Shown here: one piece after another, positions 36,431 through 43,755 of the stretch
Layout of the letters: each line of letters opens with the position of its first letter
How positions within the stretch are numbered: position 1 is the stretch's first letter
DNA from: an uncultured Bacteroidales bacterium
Lineage (GTDB): Bacteria > Bacteroidota > Bacteroidia > Bacteroidales > UBA11471
DNA: 49,828 nt
NCBI GenBank assembly: GCA_947625885.1
Contig: CANQQA010000021.1
Span: 1-49,828, forward strand
Direction of reading: 5' to 3'
Position numbers and translations under genes: made by a program
The notes under the pieces: model-generated
Seen by the model: the letters and a program-made list of their open reading frames with translations, nothing else
Database searches by the model: none
What the model was told of the DNA's origin: nothing

Positions 36431-38047
36431 TCAGAGGCTTTGTATGTATGCGATAAGGTCTGTTTTGCCCGAAAGCCCCAGCGATTTACGCAGACGGTAA
36501 CGGTTCATGTTGATGGTCTTGGGCGTGTTGCCGGTCAGCATGGCGATTTCTTTGGTCGAGAGATTGACGCGCAAAAGGCTTGCCAAGTGCTTTTCACCTT
36601 GTGTCAGGTTGGGGTGGCGTTTCGTCAGGTGGGCAAGAAATTCGTTGGTCTTTTCGTTGATGGTATTAAGAGTCGTGCTGTTGTGCTTGTTCGTGGTCTG
36701 GTATTGGCGTATGAACGCATTGATGGTTTTTATGTGGCTTATCAGTTCGGCGTGTTCCATTCGATAGCCTTTGCGCACCTGTTCTTGTATCTTGTCGAGC
36801 AACTCGTTGCGGCTTTGCAGGAATACGGCAAAGTTCATCGTCTCTTCCTTGTTGGTTGCCAGAGCCTGCTGCACGGTTTCCAGCTCGGTTTTTTGCTGTT
36901 GCATTTTCAGCTTGGCTATTTCGTGCTCCGATTGTTCGATACGGTATTGGGCGTTGAGCAGTTGGATTTTCTTTTTGCGTTTGTAATGCAGGAACAACAA
37001 TGTGCCGATGATGGCAAGCAGAATGCCGGCGATGAGAAGGGTGATGATGTTGCGGCGTAACAATTCGATTTTATAAGTCTGTTTTTGCAATTCTTCCTTT
37101 TGCCGGTATGCCGCAAGTTTTTCTTGGTTGATGCGTTGTTCCACCGACCGCAGCTTATTGACGCTTTGGATTTCCTTGCTCAGGGCATACAGCGAATTTA
37201 GCTTTTGATAGGCGGTACGATAATCGCCGATGCCTTTGTAGGCGAGGGCGGCATATTCGTAGTTGTCGCAAATGATGCCTTTCGCCCCTACTTTTTTTGC
37301 CAGTTGATAGGCTTTCTCCAAAGCGGAAATGGCTTCGGTATAACGATGGGCATAGATATAGATTTTTCCTAAATTGTTATAGTTTTCGCTCAATGACCAG
37401 ATAGCGTTCAAATGTTTGTTGATAACGATGGCTTCGTTTATCCATTTCAACTGTTCGTCGGTGTTCCCTTGATACAGGCAGAGGTTGTTCAGATTGGCAG
37501 CAATGTATTTCAAGTTTTTAGTAGAACGGTTGATGACCAATGCTTTTTTTAGGAAGTAGTCGGCTTGTTCAAATTCGTTGATATAGGTGTGGATAATTCC
37601 CCTGTTGTTGTAGCATTGGGCAAGGTGTACCGAATCGTTTTCGGTTTTGAAAAGCGAGATGGCATTGTTACTCAGGGCGATGGCGCGGTTATAGTCTTCC
37701 AGATTTGCATAGCCTAAACTCATCAAGTTGTAAATGTTTCCCCGCAAGATGTTGTTGCCCTTAGGCAGGATTTCTTCGGCTTCGTACAACGCTTGGATAC
37801 TATTGTCAAAATTTCCTTGCAGGCGTTCCGCCATGGCATAGACGTAAAGCGCTTGTGCCTCTTTTACGGGAGATGGAGCTTTGTCTTTGGCTTGCAGGGC
37901 ATAATAAACGCTTTGTTGCGGATAGATGTATAAATCTTGTTCCGCTTTTTTCAATAAAGAATCGGTTTTATCCGTAACAGGGGCTTCGGTAAAGGCAAAG
38001 CAGAAGAAAACAGACAAGAGCAGGCAGAGTGTGATGCAGCGTTTCAT
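36431..38047 (-). CDS. SusR-like PUL regulator (periplasmic TPR sensor, one membrane helix, cytosolic LuxR-type HTH)
   Basis: The 538-residue protein has a signal/anchor start MKRCITLCLLLSV and five or more TPR-like repeats through about residue 300. A single membrane helix follows near 331-355 (ITLLIAGILLAIIGTLLFL), then a basic stop KRKKK, a coiled-coil-like segment and a C-terminal LuxR/GerE-type HTH from about 480 (LTQGEKHLASLL, LSTKEIAMLTGNTPKTINMNRYRLRKSL). The order is that of SusR, the activator of the starch utilisation operon. It should sense a periplasmic oligosaccharide and activate the divergent-in-space but same-strand susC operon 255 bp away. Its own promoter lies almost at its start codon. 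Confidence 0.9.
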   Translation of the reverse strand: MKRCITLCLLLSVFFCFAFTEAPVTDKTDSLLKKAEQDLYIYPQQSVYYALQAKDKAPSPVKEAQALYVYAMAERLQGNFDNSIQALYEAEEILPKGNNILRGNIYNLMSLGYANLEDYNRAIALSNNAISLFKTENDSVHLAQCYNNRGIIHTYINEFEQADYFLKKALVINRSTKNLKYIAANLNNLCLYQGNTDEQLKWINEAIVINKHLNAIWSLSENYNNLGKIYIYAHRYTEAISALEKAYQLAKKVGAKGIICDNYEYAALAYKGIGDYRTAYQKLNSLYALSKEIQSVNKLRSVEQRINQEKLAAYRQKEELQKQTYKIELLRRNIITLLIAGILLAIIGTLLFLHYKRKKKIQLLNAQYRIEQSEHEIAKLKMQQQKTELETVQQALATNKEETMNFAVFLQSRNELLDKIQEQVRKGYRMEHAELISHIKTINAFIRQYQTTNKHNSTTLNTINEKTNEFLAHLTKRHPNLTQGEKHLASLLRVNLSTKEIAMLTGNTPKTINMNRYRLRKSLGLSGKTDLIAYIQSL

Positions 38048-38055
38048 CATAATTA

Positions 38056-38087
38056 CAAAGATAGGAAAATTCTTTTGTGTTGCCAAG
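38056..38087 (-). promoter_or_regulatory. Promoter of the SusR-like regulator
   Basis: CTTG (38084-38087) and TATCTTTG (38056-38063) are 20 nt apart on the minus strand. By the spacing seen at the SRP RNA promoter, transcription starts near 38051, only a few nt before the ATG at 38047, so the mRNA is nearly leaderless. Confidence 0.6.
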
Positions 38088-38310
38088 CCGAAAGGAAAGA
38101 TTCGGTCGGCATTACAAAAGAAAATTGAAAAGCCGCTCTTTGGGAGACATGAGGTTGAGTTTTTTCGGGGTGCTTGTGTTTAATAGTTTCTAATTATTCT
38201 TATCTTTCAAGTTTTTCCGACCTCAATTCTTTCGTTGTGCTCCGAGAATACGAATGGCGTTACCGATTTTTATTTGCCGAATGGTTTTGAGAATTCTCGA
38301 CAGGAAAGAA

Positions 38311-39042
38311 TCAGTACTGCGTGTCGGTGGAGAATTTTAGGCGGGTGGCGTCGAGTTGGCGGCTGACGTTGAAATAGAAACCGCGTGCAGTGCCGATAAG
38401 GTCGTACACGCCGATGTAGTCGCATTGCGGCGGACAAAATTCGTAAATGTCGGGCATGACGCCGAGCGTGTTTAACAGGTCGTAAGCGTGTTCGGGAGCG
38501 ATGACGTACCATGCCGTTTCGGCGCTCTGCCCGTCGCCCGTCGAGAGTATGGCGTCGAGCAGGCGGTGCAGGCGTTCCCGCCAGAAAGCGGCGGCGTCGG
38601 CTTGCCCCGATAGGGTGTTTGCGTGAACCATTGCCGACATGCTCCGCAGGTCGAAAGGATTGTTGTCTAACGAGCGGCGGGCGCATTTCAGCAGGGCGGC
38701 ACACGTCTCGGGCGGGTATTCGCCGCGCTTACAGAGCGAGTCGAGTTCTTCGGCGCAGGGCGACGTGCGGTAGGGGTCGTAGTCGTCTTGGAAAGAATAT
38801 CCGAAGTAAAGATACCGGTAGTCGTCGGACGTCAGCGTGGTGTCGCCGTCGAGGTAGCGCTGCATCAATACGGGGAAGTAGTAGGGCGAGCCGATGTCGG
38901 CAACGCTCTTTTTTATCGCCTCCATGTCGGGTGCGGAAACAGTCAGAGTGTCGGGATATTCGTGCGGGTGTGCGTGTCCGTGCATCGCTGCGGGCAGGAA
39001 GAACAGGAGGAGTGAGAGTATCGTTTTCAATCTTTTGTACAT
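38311..39042 (-). CDS. DUF4919-like exported protein
   Basis: The 243-residue protein begins MYKRLKTILSLLLFFLPAAMHG, a signal peptide, then mature sequence with DIGSPYYFPVLMQRYLDGDTTLT and DDYRYLYFGYSFQDDYDPYR, which fits the Bacteroidota DUF4919 family as I recall it. Helical repeats follow (LKCARRSLDNNPFDLRSMSAMVHA). No catalytic residues are evident. The longer frame from 39492 lies antisense inside the phosphatase gene and is not used. Its start overlaps the end of the phosphatase by 16 bp, so both probably share one mRNA. Function unknown. Confidence 0.8.
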   Translation of the reverse strand: MYKRLKTILSLLLFFLPAAMHGHAHPHEYPDTLTVSAPDMEAIKKSVADIGSPYYFPVLMQRYLDGDTTLTSDDYRYLYFGYSFQDDYDPYRTSPCAEELDSLCKRGEYPPETCAALLKCARRSLDNNPFDLRSMSAMVHANTLSGQADAAAFWRERLHRLLDAILSTGDGQSAETAWYVIAPEHAYDLLNTLGVMPDIYEFCPPQCDYIGVYDLIGTARGFYFNVSRQLDATRLKFSTDTQY

Positions 39043-39542
39043 GATGAATCGGGAAATAATGTTTCCAGCAGCCCCGCACAGGCATCTTCGAGCAGGTTGA
39101 GCACCAGCTCGAAGCCGTCGGCTCCGCTGTAATAAGGGTCGGGAACATGGTCGTGAGGGTAGTTTCGGCAATACTCCGTCATGCGGTGTATTTTTGACGA
39201 GGCGGCAAGGTCGGGTGCCAATTCGCGCAGGTCGTCGATGTTTGTGTCGTCCATGCCTATCACGAGATCGAAACGCTCGAAGTCGCCGGCACCTATGCAA
39301 CGGGCGCGGTGTTCGAGCAGATAGCCCCGACGGGCGGCGTGCGCCCGCATACGCGGGTCGGGCAGACTGCCGGCGTGTCCGCCGTAGAATCCCGCCGAAT
39401 CCACCTCCATGCGGTCGGTCAAGTCCCGTTCCCCCAGCAGGTGCCGCATGATGCCTTCGGCAGCCGGCGAGCGGCAGATGTTGCCGAGGCATACGAACAG
39501 CACCCGATAGTGCGGAGCGGTATCGTTTGTGTGTCTCTCCAT
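39027..39542 (-). CDS. Low-molecular-weight protein-tyrosine phosphatase
   Basis: The 171-residue enzyme carries the active-site loop VCLGNICRSP, with nucleophile Cys18 and Arg24 (C-x5-R), and a C-terminal general-acid loop in DHVPDPYYSG. Such enzymes dephosphorylate phosphotyrosine, in bacteria often on capsule-export kinases, but none is nearby here. ATG 39542 is preferred because a longer frame adds an unlikely leader and the next promoter-like box, TATCTTTA at 39560-39567 on the minus strand, lies just upstream. It is followed, with overlap, by the DUF4919-like gene. Confidence 0.93.
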   Translation of the reverse strand: MERHTNDTAPHYRVLFVCLGNICRSPAAEGIMRHLLGERDLTDRMEVDSAGFYGGHAGSLPDPRMRAHAARRGYLLEHRARCIGAGDFERFDLVIGMDDTNIDDLRELAPDLAASSKIHRMTEYCRNYPHDHVPDPYYSGADGFELVLNLLEDACAGLLETLFPDSSCTKD

Positions 39543-39685
39543 ATTCTCGTTTACGACTGTAAAGATAAGGATTTTTCCATTCTCTACCAAATCGTTCCGT
39601 GCCGGCAGCCGGAAAATTCGGCGGCTTACGCTTTTCGCGGAGGGCTTGGCGGCGAAAATCGTTTTTATTTTTTTTCGGGGAAGCG

Positions 39686-39716
39686 TTTGCAGGAATAAAA
39701 AAAATAGCTACTTTTG
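39686..39716 (+). promoter_or_regulatory. Promoter of the SRP RNA-tRNA-Thr transcript
   Basis: TTTG (39686-39689), 19 nt, then TACTTTTG (39709-39716): an ideal Bacteroidota promoter. The RNA starts 5 nt after the box, which calibrates the other promoters here. Confidence 0.85.
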
Positions 39717-39720
39717 CGGC

Positions 39721-39816
39721 GGGTAAGTCCTACACGGCCAGCTCCCTGTCAATCCCCCAGGGCTTGACCGCAGCAAGGGCAGCAGGTCGTAGCGGCGCGA
39801 TGTAGATCGCTTACCC
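39721..39816 (+). ncRNA. ffs: Signal recognition particle RNA (bacterial small SRP)
   Basis: This 96-nt RNA is closed by GGGTAAG at 39721-39727 pairing with CTTACCC at 39810-39816. It contains the SRP signature GTCCTACACGG near its 5' end and the conserved internal region around CAGGGCTTGACCGCAGCAAG. With Ffh it forms the particle that targets membrane proteins to FtsY. It has an ideal promoter 5 nt upstream and runs on, with 4 nt between, into a tRNA-Thr gene. Confidence 0.9.
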
Positions 39817-39820
39817 TCTT

Positions 39821-39893
39821 GCCGATATAGCTCAGTTGGTAGAGCAACGGTTTTGTAAACCGTCGGTCGTGGGTTCGAGTCCCTCTATCGGCT
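39821..39893 (+). tRNA. tRNA-Thr (anticodon TGT)
   Basis: A 73-nt cloverleaf with acceptor GCCGATA/TATCGGC, D arm, anticodon loop TTTGTAA reading TGT, and T loop TTCGAGT. CCA is not encoded. It begins 4 nt after the SRP RNA and lacks its own promoter, so both come from one transcript. Confidence 0.95.
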
Positions 39894-39899
39894 CTTAGG

Positions 39900-39940
39900 A
39901 AACATCCTCGTATTCAAACGAATACGAGGATGTTTATTTA
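39900..39940 (+). terminator. Terminator of the SRP RNA-tRNA-Thr transcript
   Basis: A perfect 16-bp stem (39900-39915 with 39920-39935) with a 4-nt loop lies 6 nt after the tRNA. It may also serve the convergent hydrolase gene. Confidence 0.85.
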
Positions 39941-39957
39941 TAAGAAATAATCTCTCG

Positions 39958-40995
39958 TTATTGAAGGGGCACCGTTTGCAGGTTGCGGACGATAGGGTAG
40001 CCTTGGTCGGGAGCGTTGGTCTGGCGCGGCACGCGCGATACGCGCAGGTTCGTTTCATACAGGAGCGCCTGTTCCGTGCCGGGCTCGATGACGCTCAACA
40101 GATTTTCATACCCGTCGAGCACTTCGCCCTGCGTGTTTTTGAATCGGGCGGGCAGACCGTCGGTCAGCAGCTTTTTCTGGTCGAACTGTATGGAGCTTGT
40201 GAGAGCCGAGTAGCCGAATGCCTCGTCGCGGCTCGTGCCGGCATCGGCTTTGCTGCCGGCAGCATTCGTAAGCGACACCTGCACGGGGTGGCGCATCACT
40301 ATGGCGGAGGCTTCGCGGATAAATTCGCGGGAGGCGGGATTGTATTCGAGCGTGATGAGCATGTCTATGTCGCCGATGTTGGCAAGACGGCGCACGGTAT
40401 AATTCACGTCGTCCGAAATCAAATCGACGCACACCAGCGGCAGGAAATTGCCGTAGCGGGTGCGGAACACGAACATCGTATCGGCAGGCGTCATGCCCTT
40501 GCCTTTGAGAATGGACGACTCGAATATGGAGGGGCGCAGTTTGTACCCGTTATATACGGTGTCGGGGAAGATGACGACCGAGCGCCCGTGCCGCTCGTTG
40601 TCGTAGAATGTGCCCGCGAGGATTATCGCCTCGTGTTCGGCGGCATAGCGGCGGAGGCGTTTCAGCAGCCGGCTGCGATCTTTTTTCGCCATTGCCATCG
40701 ACAGCTCCGGAAAGATCAGTATCTGCGAACCGTTCAGTTCGGCGGTTGCCAGACATTTTTCGATTTTCTCCGCATGGGCTTTGGCGTCGGTGATGACGGG
40801 CAGCTGCGTCCCCTTATCGACGATGTAAGGAATATCTATCTGGAATTGGGCGATGCGCACGAACGGCACCCGCTCGCCTCCCAGCCGGTCGATGTATTTT
40901 ACCTCCGGCAGTTGAGCCGCTGCCGAAAAGACGGCGCACACGATTGCCCCTAAAAATATCGCGAAAGTTTTGTGTCGGTAACAAACGTTTTTCAT
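39958..40995 (-). CDS. Carbon-nitrogen (nitrilase-superfamily) hydrolase, exported
   Basis: The 345-residue protein has a signal peptide ending near SAAAQ. The nitrilase triad is complete: Glu97 in LIFPELS, Lys152 in GYKLRPS and Cys189 in PLVCVDL. The fold therefore should hydrolyse a nitrile or amide bond, but export of such an enzyme is uncommon and the substrate is unknown. A start 84 bp further out was rejected because it gives an unlikely N-terminus. A -7 box TACTTTTG lies on the minus strand at 41023-41030, giving a leader of about 25 nt. Confidence 0.9.
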   Translation of the reverse strand: MKNVCYRHKTFAIFLGAIVCAVFSAAAQLPEVKYIDRLGGERVPFVRIAQFQIDIPYIVDKGTQLPVITDAKAHAEKIEKCLATAELNGSQILIFPELSMAMAKKDRSRLLKRLRRYAAEHEAIILAGTFYDNERHGRSVVIFPDTVYNGYKLRPSIFESSILKGKGMTPADTMFVFRTRYGNFLPLVCVDLISDDVNYTVRRLANIGDIDMLITLEYNPASREFIREASAIVMRHPVQVSLTNAAGSKADAGTSRDEAFGYSALTSSIQFDQKKLLTDGLPARFKNTQGEVLDGYENLLSVIEPGTEQALLYETNLRVSRVPRQTNAPDQGYPIVRNLQTVPLQ

Positions 40996-41022
40996 GACTG
41001 TTTCAGAATGAATTGACAAGTG

Positions 41023-41030
41023 CAAAAGTA
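41023..41030 (-). promoter_or_regulatory. -7 box for the carbon-nitrogen hydrolase gene
   Basis: The minus strand reads TACTTTTG, the same box as at the SRP RNA and tRNA-Lys promoters. The -33 region is poor. Confidence 0.5.
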
Positions 41031-41064
41031 GTTTTTTCTTTCGTATCGTTTTCTTAAAAAATAC

Positions 41065-41094
41065 AAAAAACGTCGGCAAAAGCCGGCGTTTTTT
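41065..41094. terminator. Terminator of tRNA-Lys
   Basis: A stem of CGTCGGC with GCCGGCG (41071-41077 and 41082-41088), extended by A-T pairs on both sides, has a 4-nt loop. T runs occur on both strands. It follows tRNA-Lys on the minus strand. Confidence 0.8.
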
Positions 41095-41100
41095 GTTCCG

Positions 41101-41173
41101 TGACCCCGGAGGGGCTCGAACCCTCGACCCAATGATTAAGAGTCATTTGCTCTACCAGCTGAGCTACGGAGTC
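41101..41173 (-). tRNA. tRNA-Lys (anticodon CTT)
   Basis: A 73-nt cloverleaf on the minus strand with acceptor GACTCCG/CGGGGTC, discriminator A, and anticodon loop CTCTTAA reading CTT. The T loop is TTCGAGC. CCA is not encoded. It has its own promoter at 41186-41216. Confidence 0.95.
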
Positions 41174-41185
41174 ATTTTTCGGGGA

Positions 41186-41216
41186 CAAAAGTAATGCTTT
41201 TTACCGAACCCGCAAA
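41186..41216 (-). promoter_or_regulatory. Promoter of tRNA-Lys
   Basis: TTTG (41213-41216), 19 nt, then TACTTTTG (41186-41193) on the minus strand. Same boxes and spacing as the SRP RNA promoter. Confidence 0.85.
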
Positions 41217-41306
41217 AATTATTCTTTCTTTTTTCGTTTGAAATTTTTTTTGAATCGTCCGTCGAGGCGGATATTGATTTTCGTTGAAAAAAATCTCGAT
41301 TTTTGT

Positions 41307-41337
41307 ATTGATATATTCAAATCAATAATTACCTTTG
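41307..41337 (+). promoter_or_regulatory. Promoter of tRNA-Pro
   Basis: ATTG (41307-41310), 19 nt, then TACCTTTG (41330-41337). The predicted start is about 13 nt before the tRNA. Confidence 0.7.
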
Positions 41338-41354
41338 CAGTCGCAAAAGCCAAT

Positions 41355-41427
41355 CGGGGTGTAGCACAGTTGGCAGCGCGCCACGTTCGGGACGTGGAGG
41401 TCGGAAGTTCGAGTCTTCTCACCCCGA
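41355..41427 (+). tRNA. tRNA-Pro (anticodon CGG)
   Basis: A 73-nt cloverleaf with acceptor CGGGGTG/CACCCCG, discriminator A, and anticodon loop TTCGGGA reading CGG. The T loop is TTCGAGT. CCA is not encoded. Confidence 0.94.
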
Positions 41428-41430
41428 CAG

Positions 41431-41465
41431 AAAATCCGCTCGATTCATTCGGGCGGATTTTTTTG
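41431..41465 (+). terminator. Terminator of tRNA-Pro
   Basis: A stem from 41431-41443 to 41449-41461 around AAATCCGC/GCGGATTT is followed by a T tract, starting 4 nt after the tRNA. Confidence 0.8.
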
Positions 41466-41508
41466 TTTTCTGTCCCGTGCGGTCGTGGGCAGCGGTTGGT
41501 CGTGTATG

Positions 41509-41550
41509 CAAAAAAAATCGGAAGCCGGCTTATGCAAGCCGGCTTCCGAT
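41509..41550 (-). terminator. Terminator of tRNA-Arg
   Basis: A perfect 15-bp stem (41517-41531 with 41536-41550) with a 4-nt loop lies 2 nt after the tRNA on the minus strand and is followed by a T run (the A tract at 41510-41517 on the plus strand). Confidence 0.85.
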
Positions 41551-41552
41551 GG

Positions 41553-41626
41553 TGACCCCGACGGGATTCAAACCCATAACCTTCTGATCCGTAGTCAGAT
41601 GCTCTATTCAGTTAAGCTACGGGGCC
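41553..41626 (-). tRNA. tRNA-Arg (anticodon ACG)
   Basis: A 74-nt cloverleaf on the minus strand with acceptor GGCCCCG/CGGGGTC, discriminator A and anticodon loop CTACGGA reading ACG, the tRNA whose A34 is normally changed to inosine by TadA. The T loop is TTTGAAT. CCA is not encoded. Confidence 0.94.
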
Positions 41627-41639
41627 GTTTTTCCGACGG

Positions 41640-41672
41640 CAAAGATACGAATAATTTTCTTCCTGCAACAAA
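41640..41672 (-). promoter_or_regulatory. Promoter of tRNA-Arg
   Basis: TTTG (41669-41672), 21 nt, then TATCTTTG (41640-41647) on the minus strand. Confidence 0.75.
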
Positions 41673-41740
41673 TTCGGCGGATTTTTTTTCGAGAAAAATT
41701 TATGGTGCAAAAATTCCTGTAAAAAATAACGGGCGGTAAA

Positions 41741-41772
41741 TTTGTGGGAGAAAAAGATTTGTCGTACCTTTG
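41741..41772 (+). promoter_or_regulatory. Promoter of rpsP
   Basis: TTTG (41741-41744), 20 nt, then TACCTTTG (41765-41772). The leader to the ATG at 41811 is about 34 nt. Confidence 0.8.
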
Positions 41773-41810
41773 CGCCGCTAATGCAAAATATTCACTAAAC
41801 AAAATTTCAA

Positions 41811-42401
41811 ATGGCAACAAAAATCAGATTACAAAGACACGGTCGCAAAGGCTATGCGTTCTATCACATTGTAATCGCCGATAGCAGGGCGCCACGTGAT
41901 GGCAAGTTTATTGAAAGGGTAGGTTCTTATAATCCGAACACTAATCCTGCTACAATAAATTTGGATTTCGAGAGGGCTTTGTATTGGCTGCAAGTCGGTG
42001 CGCAACCTACCGATACCGTTCGCAACATTCTTTCGACGCAAGGCGTGCTGTTGAAGAAACACCTGCTTGGCGGTGTGAAAAAAGGTGCATTCTCGCTCGA
42101 AGAGGCAGAAAAACGTTTCAATGCGTGGCTGACGCAGAAACAATCGGCTGTCGAAGCCGTAAAGGCAAAAGTGAAAGATGCCAAAGCCGCTGACGCCAAG
42201 AAACGTCTTGAAGCCGAGAAAGAGGTTAATAAAAACATCGCAGAGGCTGTCGCCAAGAAGAAAGCCGAGAAAGCTGCCGCCGAGGCTGCCGCTGCTGCCG
42301 AAAAAGCCGCAGAAGCTGCGCCCGCCGAAGAGGCTCCCGCTGCTGAGGCTGCTCCCGAAGCTCCTGCCGCAGAAGCTCCCGCAGAGCAAAGTGCCGAATA
42401 A
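41811..42401 (+). CDS. rpsP: 30S ribosomal protein S16 with long Ala/Glu/Lys tail
   Basis: The 196-residue protein starts [21 protein letters not shown] with the S16 signature [20 protein letters not shown]. The core ends near residue 90. The remaining about 100 residues are a charged helix and then an Ala/Glu/Pro-rich tail (for example [18 protein letters not shown]), longer than the 80-90-residue E. coli S16. Long tails are common in Bacteroidota S16. It is monocistronic, with a strong promoter upstream and a terminator downstream shared with ruvC. Confidence 0.96.
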   Translation: MATKIRLQRHGRKGYAFYHIVIADSRAPRDGKFIERVGSYNPNTNPATINLDFERALYWLQVGAQPTDTVRNILSTQGVLLKKHLLGGVKKGAFSLEEAEKRFNAWLTQKQSAVEAVKAKVKDAKAADAKKRLEAEKEVNKNIAEAVAKKKAEKAAAEAAAAAEKAAEAAPAEEAPAAEAAPEAPAAEAPAEQSAE

Positions 42402-42422
42402 GAAGTTATCCGCACAACATAT

Positions 42423-42460
42423 AAGCGCAACGACCGCAGGTCGTTGCGCTTTTGTTTTTT
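42423..42460. terminator. Terminator between rpsP and ruvC
   Basis: A 13-bp stem (42423-42435 with 42439-42451) with a 3-nt loop is followed by T runs; the genes converge. Confidence 0.85.
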
Positions 42461-42525
42461 GTCGCCGTGAAATGCCTACACGCTGCGGCATTTCGTCTTC
42501 TCGTGTACCGGTGTCGGAGAGAGGG

Positions 42526-43158
42526 TTATAAGGAATCGTCTTTTTTCCGGCGGGCGGACGTTTTGCGAGGCGACGTTTCGCTCGCCACGCGCGAGGGGTG
42601 CTGGTTGATAAAATCTTTCCAGCTCGTATAAGCCTTTTCGAGATGCGGGCGGTTGGTCTGGTAGAAGTGGCACAGCGCGGCGGCAAGCCCGTCGGTAGCG
42701 TCGAGCTGCGGCAGCATATTTTCTTCGGGAATGTGCAGAATGCGGCGCAGCATATCCGCCACCTGTTCTTTGGCGGCGTTGCCGTTTCCCGTAATCGCCA
42801 TTTTTATTTTCAGCGGAGCGTACTCGTGAATGGGAATGTCGCGATAGAGTGCGGCGGCCATGGCGATGCCCTGCGCCCGTCCGAGTTTCAGCATCGACTG
42901 TACGTTTTTTCCGAAAAAAGGAGCTTCGATAGCCAACTCGTCGGGGTGGTACTGTTCGATAAGCCCCAACACCCGCTCGAAGATGCGGCGCAGTTTCATG
43001 TAGTGGTCGCCCATTTTTCCGAGTTGCAGCACGCCCATCGTTATCAGTTGGGGCGTGTTGCCCACGATGCGCAGCAGTCCGTAGCCCATGATGGTCGTAC
43101 CCGGGTCGATGCCGAGAATGATGCGTTCTTGTGTGGCGGGAGTGGCGGGTGTGCGCAT
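42526..43158 (-). CDS. ruvC: Crossover junction endodeoxyribonuclease RuvC
   Basis: The 210-residue resolvase cuts Holliday junctions at the end of homologous recombination, with RuvAB. The four acidic metal ligands are Asp18 in GIDPGT, Glu78 in [10 protein letters not shown], Asp153 and Asp156 in DATDGLA. The C-terminal tail of about 35 residues is basic and probably disordered. ATG 43158 was chosen because the longer frame adds 51 residues antisense to the next gene. The start is 1 bp after the DUF4286 stop, so they are coupled. Confidence 0.96.
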   Translation of the reverse strand: MRTPATPATQERIILGIDPGTTIMGYGLLRIVGNTPQLITMGVLQLGKMGDHYMKLRRIFERVLGLIEQYHPDELAIEAPFFGKNVQSMLKLGRAQGIAMAAALYRDIPIHEYAPLKIKMAITGNGNAAKEQVADMLRRILHIPEENMLPQLDATDGLAAALCHFYQTNRPHLEKAYTSWKDFINQHPSRVASETSPRKTSARRKKDDSL

Positions 43159-43159
43159 A

Positions 43160-43465
43160 TCAGTCCAGAATTTCGAGCAAGGTATTGAATCCGATGACGC
43201 GGTCGCCGAATTTCTCGCGCATTGTCCGGTCGAGGTCGGCGCCCTGCTTTTCGTACCACGATTCGAGGCTTGCACGGTCGGCAACGTGGAATTGCAGCGA
43301 CAGGCTCTCACCGTCGGTCGTTTCGCCGGCGATGACGCGGCACAGCTGCGGGCGGCTCAGCGTCTCACCCGTTGCGGCGGCAGGAATGTACACGCGGCGC
43401 AGCCATTCCGTAAACAGCTTTTTTACAGAATCTTCCACATGATAAGTCGTGTTGAATATATACAT
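43160..43465 (-). CDS. DUF4286 protein
   Basis: The 101-residue protein [18 protein letters not shown]... ending [11 protein letters not shown] fits DUF4286, a small ferredoxin-like (dimeric alpha/beta barrel) family in Bacteroidota. [23 protein letters not shown] is its central helix. It ends 1 bp before ruvC and is usually next to it in this order, but the family has no known function. Confidence 0.9.
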   Translation of the reverse strand: MYIFNTTYHVEDSVKKLFTEWLRRVYIPAAATGETLSRPQLCRVIAGETTDGESLSLQFHVADRASLESWYEKQGADLDRTMREKFGDRVIGFNTLLEILD

Positions 43466-43487
43466 CGGAAAAGCAGTTAATCGACGA

Positions 43488-43495
43488 CAAAGATA
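43488..43495 (-). promoter_or_regulatory. -7 box for the DUF4286-ruvC operon
   Basis: The minus strand reads TATCTTTG. The leader to the ATG at 43465 is about 18 nt. The -33 box is poor. Confidence 0.6.
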
Positions 43496-43537
43496 AAAAA
43501 AAGTTCGCTCTTTATTGCAGAGTTTGGAAAAACGCCG

Positions 43538-43545
43538 TATCTTTG
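43538..43545 (+). promoter_or_regulatory. -7 box for tRNA-Ala
   Basis: TATCTTTG lies 11 nt before the tRNA; ATTG at 43514-43517, 20 nt upstream, is the likely -33 box. Confidence 0.7.
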
Positions 43546-43556
43546 TCGCGCAACAA

Positions 43557-43630
43557 GGGGTATTAGCTCATCTGGCTAGAGCGCGACACTGGCAGTGTCG
43601 AGGTGAGGAGTTCGAGTCTCCTATACTCCA
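43557..43630 (+). tRNA. tRNA-Ala (anticodon GGC)
   Basis: A 74-nt cloverleaf with acceptor GGGGTAT/ATACTCC, discriminator A, and anticodon loop CTGGCAG reading GGC. The T loop is TTCGAGT. CCA is not encoded. Confidence 0.94.
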
Positions 43631-43635
43631 CGCAG

Positions 43636-43675
43636 GCGGCTTTTGAAGCGATTCGGAAGCCGCTTCCCTTTTTTA
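43636..43675 (+). terminator. Terminator of tRNA-Ala
   Basis: GCGGCTT (43636-43642) pairs with AAGCCGC (43657-43663) around a 14-nt loop, followed by a T run. Confidence 0.7.
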
Positions 43676-43725
43676 TAAACCGGTTCAGCTGCTGCCTAAC
43701 CGATTGCCGGGTGAAAAATGTATAT

Positions 43726-43733
43726 TAAATTTG
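43726..43733 (+). promoter_or_regulatory. -7 box for the sugar O-acetyltransferase gene
   Basis: TAAATTTG matches TAnnTTTG and ends 22 nt before the ATG at 43756. Confidence 0.55.
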
Positions 43734-43755
43734 CAGCAGAAAAAACAGATCGATT

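Noticed and set aside
41238-41555. Plus-strand frame running through tRNA-Pro
   Set aside because: The tRNA and its terminator explain the sequence.
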